Shown in pieces: positions 35,972-47,300 of a DNA stretch of 64,000 bases. A program made the position numbers and the translations under genes. The DNA is from Phorcus lineatus (taxonomy: Eukaryota > Mollusca > Gastropoda > Trochida > Trochidae). Numbering within the stretch: the first letter of the stretch is position 1; each line of letters opens with the position of its first letter. Under the pieces are notes generated by a model. The model saw only the letters and a list, made by a program, of their open reading frames with translations. It was not told the origin of the DNA and ran no database searches. The stretch is from positions 27,749,429 to 27,813,428 of the forward strand of contig OV121097.1 in NCBI GenBank assembly GCA_921293015.1, in the 5' to 3' direction.

Positions 35972-36426
35972 GGAGTCTCCATCTGAGTGTGATGTGTCTC
36001 AAAAAACTTTTGTTCCACTACTTGCAAATTTGGGATTGTTGTTGCTGCATAGTGTAGTGCTGAGGCAACATATCTGTTATGGTTTTGGCCAGTACAGTTG
36101 TCTGATGACATTGATGAAATTGGGGAAGGCTTTAAATACTCCTTTTACATTAGACCTAAGAAGATATAAACTGATTGGATGACACTGCTTATAACCTGAA
36201 AATGAAATTGTTAAAGTCACAACTTATTCGGATTGGAGGCTATTAAATTTCATAATGAATAAATCATCCACATTCAGTCATCCACATTCATTTCTTTGAT
36301 TAATTTGGGGAATACTGTAAATCATTTATAATTTAGCATAATTTTTTTTTAAATGATATATAAATCCAATTATTTAACTACAAAGTTACCTAGTTCATAA
36401 CAAACAGTGTAAGGATCACATCTGGC

Positions 36427-37336
36427 TTAATTCAGCTTGCGATGCTTTTTTCCTCCTTTAGATTGGACCCAACCAAGGAAACACTCATCTTCAAAATGGT
36501 CTTCACAAACAACCTGTAAATTTTGAACTTGATGAAATTCTACACAACAATAAATTACCAATTTCATTATAATCTTAAATTTGAAAATTAATTATATGAG
36601 ATAACATCATTGAGTTTATACTTATATATAGTTGTTGTTGAAGATTAATTTAGAAATTCATGATTTTATTATTTCAAATGATTGGCCATAGAACTGATTT
36701 TAAAAAAATGAAAAAAATAAAATCTAAATTGATGTAATTTTTTGTAAGATTACAGCGATATTAATGGAAATCAATGGATAAAATAGAAGAACAACATTCT
36801 TTAGTTTATATTTACATACATTAGTTCTCAAGTCTGAATAAACATTTTGCAAACATTTCTGACTATCCTTCGAAATAACAAAACCGCGATCTAGTCACTG
36901 TCTTTCGTAACCAAAACGTTTTTTCGTATAATTCCAAACAAATACCGTGAATCATTTTTCAATACAAAAAAACCCCGTCAAATTGTGTAACACACTTTCT
37001 GGAATTAATTGCTTGATTTAGTAACTCACTTAACTGAATCATCGTCATCCAGCAATAGATCTATAGATTGGGAAATTGGCTAGGAAGTGCATTTAACTTA
37101 CCTGTCATATTTCTTAATCAATTTAAATCCTCAATTACTGTCATTAACAAACATATGTATGAACTTAGTTGGTATGGTTTTGATTATCAATAACTTTAAA
37201 AAAACAATTTATCGTCTTTAACAAGAATGGCGGGGAACTGTACAAACCTTGTGTTGCGCGAACTTAAACGTCTTGACCGTCCATCCTGTACCAATGTCGT
37301 GCAGCCATCTACAACTCAGACTTTTGGTTTGGGGAT
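36427..37336 (-). CDS. THAP-domain exons (partial gene)
   Basis: Exon 37336-37248 reads DPQTKSLSCRWLHDIGTG and onwards to FAQHK. Exon 36513-36427 continues VVCEDHFEDECFLGWVQSKG and stops after RKLN. Joined by a GT-AG intron in matching phase, they give the second half of a THAP zinc finger (Trp-Leu helix, then C-E-D-H-F with the zinc-binding Cys and His). The first half, with the CxxC pair, is not visible. The upstream exon lies inside the 3.3-kb repeat (also near 60850-60940); the downstream exon lies outside it. Probably a transposon-derived THAP gene in decay. Confidence 0.62.
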
Positions 37337-40300
37337 CTGAAAATATGATTTCCCGTAACCGAAACGTCTTTCCCCCAACATTTGGTAAAGTTTGTCAGCC
37401 GCAGTGGCAATTGAAGTGATAGTTTTGATAAGCATGCCTTGACACTTCTGTGCCTTCTTGTCATTGGTTTGAGTCACTGCCCTCTTCAAATTCCAAATGA
37501 GTTCATCAACTCTTGTGGGAACTAGTGAATCACAGTGTTTTTGCTCTCGTAAGCTCGAGAATCCATGGGTGCCGCCATGTTGGCCGCCATATTGGGAGCT
37601 GTGCCCCCTATGCCTCTATACTTAAAAGGTGATTGGATTGAAATAGAAATCTTCTATTTCCCAGTTTGTTTTTTCCCCCAAACTTTCCACTAGCCCCCAA
37701 ATCTTGCACCATCAGCAGTTTACTAATTTGAACCCTTTCAACAAAGTCAGACATCTGACGATAATGTCAACATGAACCTTCAGCTTGTGGCCTAAGTGAC
37801 TGCACAACCACTGAAGCTGTTAACTTTCCAAGTTCATAGCCTGTTGGTGACGTGATCAAGACATGTTCAATTATAATAATTCATTTATATAGCATCTAGG
37901 ACCATCACAATTGTTGCTCACCAGCTCACCAGCTGTGAACTTTGAAGAAATTATCTATTGAATGATACCAATTAAGGTATTTCGGCAAATGATTGTTCTC
38001 CTAAAACCATCAATATACTCTTGATATCTTTAACGTTTATTGTACACAACATAAGACTATGTATACCATGTTACTTAACATGGATTTAAAACTAAATTGT
38101 GTGTTCATATCAAAAGTAGTAAATAGTAACCTACATAAACACTTTGTAAGTTGACACCCTTGACAGGAACATTACAATAATAAGATGATAGAGTCTGAAT
38201 GATGGCTCAGAAAAGTCTCGGAAAGTTCTGTAAAGTCAAATTTTGGTTGGTGTCATTATAGTGATTACTTTTTCCCTCATGAGATTAGAAGTCAGTTTCA
38301 ATCTTCCACACAAAAAATCTGAATTAACCACCAACTCGTGTTTTGTTTGAACCAAAGGAGCACTTTTCACACATTTCTTTGTATGTCTCTGAATAGATGT
38401 TTTTCTCATCCACTCATAACAATGACGGCACGGCCCGTAGTCTTTGCCAGTTCAGATCTGTTGTCGTAGATGACTCCACACAAAAACATGTTGACCCAAT
38501 ACCATATCTGCCATGTTCTTTCCATACAGAAATATGTTATCCCTAACCAATTTTCTTTCAGTAGACTTTGACGACTTTGTAATACATTGTTAACGCAATA
38601 TCTCATAAAGCTTAGCACCTAGAGTGTTCATGTTTGGTGACAGCCTTCAATGGAGGAAGACTCGGACGCCAGTCGACATTGGTGATCTTAAACCTCATTT
38701 TCAAGGTCACCATGACACTTAGACCATTGTGTAATACATTGTTAACGTTAATGGTAGGGGACATTGCCATGTTAGTGGCAAACACTTGTCTTTATTCCTC
38801 TTTCACCTTCTTCTGTTCTTCTGTATATTCCTTCAAGAAATCCTAAGCATTTCTTTTTCTTTTCATTCCCTTTGAGGACTATTGGGATGGTGCTGAGGGC
38901 TCTTTTGAAGTGTGATCTTCAGGTCTGGTAGGCAAACTGGAAAGAACTCTTATTGGCACAACATCGTGTTGGTTTCTTAGAAAGTCCTTGAGTTGAGTCT
39001 AATACTCAAACTCCTTCTTGTTGCAACCAGTTTTGTATTGGTGCTTCTTTGGTGCCTCTTGTACGCTGCAACAAGAGTCTTCCATCCCCCTTCGACCTGC
39101 TGTGAATTACAAAAACATTTATCTCTTCCATATTTCTTATTGTGGCCTGGGGAATCAAACCTTGATTTCTGTCACTGTACTGGTCCACAAGCATCACAGT
39201 TTGCTGTCTGTTCAACAGACTTCTGCAGCTTTCTGCGGGGCTAGTTGGGTTTTTATCCACCTTGTACGCTGCAACAAGAGTCTTCCATCTCCATTGGACT
39301 TGCTTGGAATTACAGGACGTGCCCAGATGAACAGGGTGCTACAGTGCTATCATTCCTTCTTGCATGTGGTGTCAGACAGGCTAGTTATATACACTGCATG
39401 GGGACATTCATCTGGAAGCGAGTCCATAGTCAGATTGTGACAGGCAATCTGCATGGAACCATTTCTCACACACGTCAAATGATAATAGTTATCTAAACTT
39501 TCTCCTCCCCAAATGCCACAGGGAATTTCTGCTGCCATTGTATCTCCAGTCATTTTAGCTTTTCCTTTCCGTTATCCTTTCCCTTTTCCCTTTCCAACAG
39601 TTTGCTTTTTTTGACTGAGTTGACTTTCCCATTGCCCTTTCCTTTTCCACTAGTACTGCTTCCTTCAGCTGGGTAAACTTTTGCTTTGCCTTTTCCAACA
39701 ATTCCACTTCCTTTGACTTGGTTGATTTTCCCTTTGCTCATGCATTCCCTATCCACCAGTTATATTTCCTTTGGCTGGGTTAACATAAGAAGCTTTCCTA
39801 CTTATTTTTATCTCTTTTCTGTGAGCTTCTTTCTTCTTTACCTGCCAGGATTTTAGAGTGTCATTTAGAAACTGATGAGACAACACTCTTGTGAGGAGTT
39901 CTAGGGAGTCATTGTACATTTGTTCAATACATATTACACTGGAAACAACTGTGTCAAGAAAAAATTTGAACATCAGACACTTGGGAGTTTGTTCTGTCGG
40001 TTGATTCAGCATGAAACAGGCTTGTCTACTGTTTGTACAGTTCCTGATCATCTTTCAATTTCTTGGTGACAATTGTATGGATATGACTGTCATATCTATA
40101 GAGGTTTGGTTCTGACTGGAGTTTGAGACATTTCTTTGTGGCTGTTGCTGTGAAACCAAACGTTGAGTCAGTAACATGCAACAGACCCTCTCTTATGTTC
40201 TGTTTCCTCCTAACTTCACTCAGGGACGCAACGTCCTTTGTCTCTTTGAGGATTTGACCCTGAGAACACAGTGCTTGTTGAATGAATCTCTTGTTGGGTA

Positions 40301-40373
40301 CTTCACGATGCACAGTTTCCTTTGATCTCTCACTTCCCTTGAAAAGGTTGTTATTGGTGTTACTTGAGCAATG
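37099..40373. repeat. 3.3-kb repeat, copy A
   Basis: From ACCTGTCATATTTC at 37099 onward the sequence matches 60695-64000 in the same orientation at an offset of about 23.6 kb, with only scattered substitutions and a few short indels (one near 39110 versus 62704). Contents in order: a THAP exon, AT-rich non-coding sequence, the dispersed GGGGACATTGCC repeat, two related blocks with TTGTACGCTGCAACAAGAGT (39059, 39261), and the 3' part of a decayed minus-strand gene. It probably represents part of one large transposon family. Confidence 0.88.
38625..38795. repeat. Dispersed GGGGACATTGCCATGTTAG repeat, copy B
   Basis: Same ordered blocks as 3246-3456 (GGTGACAGCCTTCAATGG, TCATTTTCAAGGTCACC, GGGGACATTGCCATGTTAGT). 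It lies inside the 3.3-kb repeat and therefore recurs at 62218-62386. Confidence 0.75.
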
Positions 40374-40499
40374 TATTAGTGGTTTTCTGAAACAATACCC
40401 AGCCAGATAGCGAATTCTCATTCTTGATGCATCATTTAGATTGTCAGCGTAATTAGAGTACAGTTCCTGCTCATCTGTCAATTTCTTGTTGACAAACAT
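39350..40499 (-). pseudogene. Decayed large TE-type protein gene with PHD-like end
   Basis: On the minus strand the order is NDASRMRIRYLAGYC, GSERSKETVHREV, EVRRKQNIREGLLHVTDSTF, QSEPNLYRYD, QFLNDTLKSWQVKKKEAHRK, a Lys/Gly-rich linker (39756-39550), and a Cys-containing stretch starting CGIWGGE that looks like a worn PHD-type finger. This layout recalls a family of uncharacterised repeated proteins in marine invertebrate genomes; I cannot name it. Frames change several times, so it is not functional. The same relic lies in copy B (63977-62970). Confidence 0.5.
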
Positions 40500-40890
40500 A
40501 TGGATATGACTTCCATATCAACGGAGGTTTGGTTCTGACTGGAGTTTGACACATTTCTTTGTTGCTGTTGCTGTTAAACCAAACACTGAGTCAGCAACAT
40601 GCAACAAACCCTCTCTTATGTTCTGCTTCCTCCTCGCTTCACTCAGGGATGCAACGTCCTTTGTCTCTTTGAGGATCTGACCCTGCGAACGCAGTGCTTG
40701 TTGAATGAATCTCTTGTTGATTACTTCACGATGAACAGTTTCCTTTCACTCTCACTTCCCTTGAAAAGGTTGTTACTGATATTACTTGAGCAATGTAATA
40801 GCAGTTTTCTGAAACAATACCCAGCCAGGTAGCGAATTCTCAATCTTAATGCGTCATTTAGATTGTCTGTATCTTAAATTCAGTTCTTCT
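40047..40890. repeat. Tandem duplication, unit about 423 bp
   Basis: TGGATATGAC at 40078 and 40501 start matching blocks that stay in register for the whole unit (CAACATGCAAC, CTCTTATGTTCTG, AATACCCAGCCAG). The two units differ at several percent of positions. A third, short remnant of the unit's end is at 41575-41700. The duplicated piece is the most N-terminal part of the relic gene above. Confidence 0.85.
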
Positions 40891-41948
40891 CATAGCTGTC
40901 ATCCCCTGAAATGCCCAAGGTGTGAGAAACGTCTGTCCACATCCAGCCCAGGTTAAGGGCAAATCACAAGCCTTTCTGCAATCCAGGTGTACACTCCAGA
41001 CAGTTCAAGTTGTGTCTCTCCTTTCTCCGATACCTCCTCGAGGTACTCCCTGGTGATCTGGACCGCACCTTGGATGAAGTAGACAAAGAGGGTGTATGTT
41101 GGATAGGCGACCTGGAGCGCCTGGGTGAGTGCTCAGGTTAGCACGGAAGCCATATCGAAGAGGTGACAGCCGAGGCAGAGAATACCAGGGCCAGTGAGCG
41201 GCGAGACGGGGAGGCAAACAGTGGATGGGGGAGTGCCGAAGGGACAAATAATGAAGCTGGTGTTGGGCAGCCACTGAGTCAGGTGACTGGTGCTGTGGCT
41301 CCTGCGGAGATGGGCGCCATTCCCAGAAAAGATAGTTGTGCGGAGGGTGAAGTGGCTAAGGGCCTACAAATGTGCTGCCTGGTGATAGGTAGTAAGGAGC
41401 GTCAGTTGGAGGCCTAGAGTCGGTAGACGTCTAGTAGTAAAGCTGATGATGGGCATTGGGAGAGGGACAAGTGGCTGTGGATGATTGAACAGTCCTGGGA
41501 CGTCTGTTGTCAGCTCTTGAGATCGTGTTCCTAGGGATGTCTTCACCAAGAGCCCACTCTCGGACAAGTTCATGTGTACAAGTACAAGCAGTTTTTTGAA
41601 AAAATACCCAGCCAGATAGCAAATTCTCATTCTTGATGTGTCATTTAGATTGTCAGCGTATCTAGAGTTCTTCTCATAGCTGTCAACTCTTGAAATGCCC
41701 AAGGTGTGATAAATCCACTTTAGTTCTTGTGCTGTTGAGATTGTGTTCTAAGGGATGTCTTCACCAAGAGCCCACTCCCGGACAAGTTCATGTGATCTGA
41801 CGATCCAGGATACCACTGACTCGATTAGCTGAATGTCCGGCCCCCCAAGATTGACTCCAAGTTTGAAGTCCTCGTGGGACAAAACTACCTGTTGCCCCTT
41901 CTTTTCCTTAGGGGGAGGCGAAGGTTGACGGACAGGGCGTAGACACAC
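40891..41948. other. GC-richer unassigned segment with internal duplication
   Basis: 40891-41480 is clearly GC-richer than its surroundings and carries short ORFs on both strands without recognisable domains. GGGATGTCTTCACCAAGAGC plus the flanking sequence occurs at 41537 and 41754, each beside a copy of the relic-gene block, so the region grew by local duplication. It may derive from another transposable element; I cannot say which. Confidence 0.4.
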
Positions 41949-42260
41949 AAAACATTTTTAAATTGGTGTAATAACGAATCTTACATTTTCTGATACAGGG
42001 AATCTACTTTAGAGAGTCTTCATAATCCTTTGTAGATGATCCAACTTTGCAGATGATCTCTGGACAGGATCTTGTAGTGAGGTGTGAAACATCTCAACTG
42101 TTTTCTGATAACTGAATACAATAAAACATTTTTAAATTAATGTAATGAGGAATCTTCAATTTTCTTATACAGAGAATCTACTTAAGAGAGTCTTCATATT
42201 CTTAAGTAGATGATTCAACTTAGTAGATGATCTCTGGACAGGATCTTGTAGTGAGGTGCT
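41948..42260. repeat. Tandem duplication, unit about 172 bp
   Basis: AAAACATTTTTAAATT, GAATCTACTT, GAGAGTCTTCATA and GATGATCTCTGGACAGGATC recur in the same order about 172 bp apart. Two units are seen, with moderate divergence. Confidence 0.8.
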
Positions 42261-42559
42261 GCTTATGATGGGGAAGCTGAAGTTAGCAGCGGGTTAGTTA
42301 TTCATGGTTCATACAGCTGCACAAGGTATATTTTTAAGGCCTTTTTAAGTCTTTCATGTACATATTTCAGGCTAATATAAAAGACCCCTTTAACAAAAGA
42401 TGACCAACAATTTCTCATTGTGATGTAATTAAAAATAAAAAACTGAAAGTCAAATGCATCTGTGATTATTACTTATTTTAATCAAACAATAAAGTGTAAA
42501 TTACAAATACTGTAGTCTTGTTGGTCATTCAGACTGTTGGCACTCATTTTTGGCACATG

Positions 42560-44165
42560 TGACTAGCATATTACAATATAAATGTTAAATCACAGCATTA
42601 AACTGTCAATGTAGTGTGACTTAAAGGACAAAATCTCAAATGACAAAAACTAGCACAGGGTTGCATCTAGGATTTTAACAAAGTGGGGCATGTGCCCCAT
42701 CTAACACAGAAAAGGGGGGCATCAGGTTTTTGTTTAGGGGCACTGAAATCAATGACTAAAATGAAGCATTCAGACTGTACCACATAACTGAAATCAGAAC
42801 AAGTCCTTTTAACTGTTGCTAAATGTTTCATTTCAAATTCAATACAAATAGAAAATGAATATTAAATATTTACCCGATCTTGACTGTAACTCACTGGTCC
42901 TCATGGTGATTTTAATCTTCAGGCACAAAATGTCTCAGTCCATACTCCAAAGAATGAATTACTCACTCAGAGAACTCACATACACATAGATTAACACTCA
43001 GTTCAGCAAACTAACAAAGTGGCTGACAAAGTTAAAAACACTTGCAAACAAACAGTAAAAATGTAATAGGTGTCAAGTTACTGTCAACTCATGAACTGTG
43101 AAGATGAGCAATTACTTTCTGAATAATCTTCTATCCTTCTTGCTTTTCCACTTATCCAAGGCTTTGCGAAAGTCAAACTGTCGCAGAGGGGGCCCTTCAA
43201 TGTTCATGATCATCAGGCGATTAAGAGTGTCTCCCTCTAAACGATTCCTTGAAGGGGTTTTGATAATATTCTACTGACTGAAGCCACGCTCACAGTCAGC
43301 AGTGTGAAAAGGCATAACCAGACTCAGAGCCACTAGCTTCAGCAAATTTGGGAAAGTTTCTACATGATGTTAGTACACAAGTTTCCACAATTCCAGCATT
43401 CTGTCCCTTGGGTACATTTCTCTTTTAATAACTGTCTTTGCTAGTTCCGTGGATGAAGCCGATATCGTAACAGTTTGTTCATCAGTATGTCGCGTATTTT
43501 CGATAATATCAACAAATTGGTCGTCATTTTTTTCGCTGTCATCATTTTGGTTTTGAAAGAAATGAAACAACGTTCTGGTTTTCTTTTTCGGCGCCGCCAT
43601 TACTGCCAATGTCACCAGAAAGCATGGTAAGCTCACGTGACCGATTTGGCCAATGAAAATGGCTTTTGTTTATGCTTTGATATTTAGGCCAATCAAAACG
43701 CTTCTCTCAACCAACTTAGGTTAAAAACCGAAAGTGAGAAGTTCTTTAGACTCAAGTTTACCAGTTTTCGTGAGTCACCTGTATCGTTTACAAATTACGT
43801 TTTGCAGACCTATTTTTTAATAATTTGAAGGATGTAAAAAAAAGATCATGATATGCCGTGTTGTTAATCAGAAAATGCGGCATTTACAGTAATTTTGCGG
43901 CACTAGTGGCGCACAATTTCTTTAAAAATGCGTCAATTGAAATATTTTTGCGGGGATGCCGCAATGCCGCACGGCTAGATGCAACCCTGCTAGCATACTA
44001 CAATATGATATTAAATCAGAGCATTCAGTGTGACTTAAAAGACAAAATCTCAAAGACTAGCAATGCATACTATGTTATTGTGTACCAGTCATATTTAAAT
44101 AGATCACAGCATTCACATTATGCAGTGTGACTTAAAAGACGTCACAAAATCTCAAAGTTTAGTAC
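42560..44165. repeat. About 90-bp tandem repeat, three units, split by a hAT element
   Basis: Units containing ACTAGCATATTACAATAT, TTAAATCACAGCATT and GTGTGACTTAAA-GACAAAATCTC occur at 42560-42655, 43990-44063 and 44083-44165. The deleted hAT element 42656-43989 sits between the first and second. The element thus landed in a short tandem array. Confidence 0.7.
42656..43989 (-). mobile_element. Internally deleted hAT element, 1.3 kb
   Basis: The ends are CAGGGTTGCATCTAG and its exact complement, a 15-bp inverted repeat, flanked by CTAGCA on both sides. On the minus strand the transposase start (43597: MAAPKKKTRTLFHFFQNQND) is joined after about 70 codons to the C-terminal hAT block (FPNLLKLVALSLVMPF, HTADCERGFS, then RNRLEGDTLNRLMIMN). 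The catalytic core is absent and there are stops. It is a non-autonomous derivative of another hAT family. Confidence 0.82.
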
Positions 44166-44341
44166 AGTCTGAGCTCTCAAAATATTCAAAGCCTTACAAG
44201 TTGAAGAAGTGTCAAAGACAATTCATACTGAAATGATTTGATTCTAAAATGGATCTTAACACTTCTTCAAATTTTCAACATAAGAATCAATTTTAGAATC
44301 AAGTTCTTTCAGTTGTAAGGTCTTGTCTTTGGCACTTCTCC

Positions 44342-47300
44342 TTAGAGCATTGATTTGCTGACGAAAGTTATCTTTCCAGTTGTTTCTGCTTTTTCTGCCC
44401 ATTCATCAGCAGTTTTGTTCAGACTAACAATGTCATTGTTCATTCGCCTCTTCTTCTTCTTCAGTTCTTCTAATTGTTCCATCACATGCTTTCTTTTGTT
44501 CTTTTCTTGCTCTGTCTTTTTTCTTTCTCTCTCCTTTTCAAGATATTGCTCATACCTCTGTCTTGCCATAGCTGCTGAAACTAGCAATGGTTTGGTGATT
44601 GGAACATTTAGTATCCCCCCAACAGCCTTGACTTGATCACAAATAAGCCTTTGGGCTATCAAGGTGTCATCCTTTAAGTTTTCCACCTCTACTTCCTTAT
44701 TGACAGAGAACCCCCTCTCTACTTGAGCTTGCCCATGGGACAACACTAGCAAAATTTTGAACACTTGCTTTAAATTGGGCATAGTTATCTCGTCACACCT
44801 GGACAGAAGCAGTGTATCCACTCGGTCATCTTCATTAAGACTTCTTTGATTGAAACTCTCAAATTCATGAGAGCCTCCTCTTGGAATCTTATCCAGGTAA
44901 GTGCCATACTGTTGGATGACAATATCGCACTCTTCTTCTTTGACGAGATTGTTTGATGACAACAGAGACACTATCTTTCTAAATCTTGCTCTGCACTTAT
45001 CACCATTGGTGATCATCTCTCTCGGATTCAGACAGGACAAATGTCTCACAAAAGAGTATCCAAGGGGGCATTTGGTGAGAAGTTTGTCCACAACACTCTT
45101 CATAAAATCTTTGCATTGATTTCTAAATTCCAGTACTTTTCTCTCACTTGCACCATCTTTCACTGCATCCTTCAAATGCTTTTCAGTAGTCAATCCAACA
45201 TCCACAGACTTGTAGCCAACAATGTTTTTCTTGTCACTATGTGCAGTTTTCAGTTTATCAAAACAGTCCGCCTCGGAAAGAACTTCACTCTTCATATATC
45301 TTCTCATTAGACTTCTGACGACATCATCCAAGTCCTGTGAAAGGAAACATACCATAGGCCTATCAGTTTGATATGTGGATAGAAAAGGTTGCAGCTGACT
45401 GGCAACACTTTTGAAGACATGAAGTTTTGCCAAGATGAGTTTGTCTTCAACAGCTTCACACACTATCGAAAACGACTTGCATGTAGGCATGTTTACTTTC
45501 TTTTCTTTAACTGCACTAACATAGTTCAGTATGTTTTGGTTTATGTCCAAAGCTCTAGTGCAGACTGGTACATTCTCAAGCCATCTGTGGGCCACAAACT
45601 TTAGAGGCATGAGAGAAGATTCTGAAAATTTCAAGTAATCTTCTTTTCTTGCGGGTGAATCTTTGAAGAGATAATACAATGCTCCAAGAAAATCACTAAT
45701 TTTCCATCCAGAGGCAATTGCACCACTCTTGAAGCTGTTGTGCATGATGTGCAGACCACAGGATCCGATGTTAATGAGAGATGAGCTGTAATCATCAGCA
45801 AGCTTCTTTTCCATTTTCTTCAAAAAAGACCAATTCACATTTGGTCCATCCATGCTGATCTGCACCATCTGCTTTACGTCAAGTCCACTGTCAAGTACGC
45901 CTTCAGCAAAATGCTGCATCATATCGTCAGCGGTTGCATGACCTAGGAAAAAGAATGTAAATAGTGAGAAACTGTGATAAAGTTAACAATTCAGAATAAT
46001 ATTAGCTTGTTGTTGTATTATCATAATGATATCCCTTACATGATGAAAGTGTGTACTGTACACTACTGTAGTAATTATTATTCAAACCAATATTTTAATT
46101 TGTTGTGTTGCCTAGGCTTACTCTTGAGTGTGTGCTATTGATCATTTGCAGTTACATGTAAACCTTCCTAAACATAAGTTCTTGCCATGCAGCTATAAGG
46201 CAGAGCTACAGATAACTTTTTGTCTAATTGAGTAATGTACTCCTTCATAAAATTTTAATTGGGTATTTTCCTTTTCATTTGAGTAACCAAAATATCTGTA
46301 CTCCTCAAAGTCAGATCAATTGAGTATTTTACGGATTTTACATTTCTTTATTAGTATATATATATATCAGTAACTGAGTTTACATACTTGACAAAAAAGT
46401 TAGGGATATTACATTTTGTAATTGATTCTTTATCAAATATAACATTATTCATACTTTCAATTACAAATACATCTGTTTTTACACATGGTTGATATTTTAT
46501 CACTGTGACAATTATAAATAATACAAATATTCATAAATTCCAGAAATGTAAATATCCCCAACTATTTGTGACCAGTATACATTTTTGGCATCACTCATCA
46601 CTGCTGTTATTTCACCATGTTTTTACTTTTTAAAAAGATTGTCATCTTTCTATTAAAGACAAATTACAAGAACTAAAGCAATTATCCCACTTGGACATTT
46701 TAATGCAGATAATACAGATCAGCTTTTTATGGTGAATCTGAAACTTTTGACAGGCACGAATGCACAAGGATAATTAAGTCACTGGATTCCTGGGTATATC
46801 AGTTTCACAACACATTCACTGTTTCATTCAGCATTCTGGTGAAACTCTCCTCAATTTGACAGGTCTTGCTTTAAAGTCAGCTGTTAAACGTGACTTTCTT
46901 CTCCTTTTCTTCTTCAACCATATCTGCACAGCAGGAGAACAATCAAAGGTTGTCATCTGGGGACCAAGCATCTTTATCTTCAGCAAGGTGTCCAACTTTT
47001 CATTTGAAATCGAAGACCTGTATTTTGATTTCAGGCGATTTTGTGCGCTAAAGGAACGCTCACATTCTACACTTGTTATTGTCATGCAAAGTCCAATTTT
47101 GGCCAATATGCCACAGTTTGGCAAAAGAGAAGAGTGCACGTTTATCACTGTTCTGCAAACTTGACTGAATTCGTAATTACAATAAGCCCCTTTCATCATT
47201 GCTCGTAGCCTAGGCCATTCATTCATAAGTTCAGTTCTGTTGAGGATAGGCTGTACAACAGTAACAGTTTCATCATAGCCTTGCTGCATGTCCCCCTCAA

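Noticed and set aside
39550-39756. Lys/Gly-rich 68-codon ORF as an independent small protein
   Set aside because: It is the basic linker of the decayed gene 39350-40499 and recurs in the second repeat copy with the same surroundings.
40891-41480. GC-rich segment as a host gene
   Set aside because: ORFs are short on both strands, without domain motifs or convincing splice sites, and the area is built of duplicated debris.
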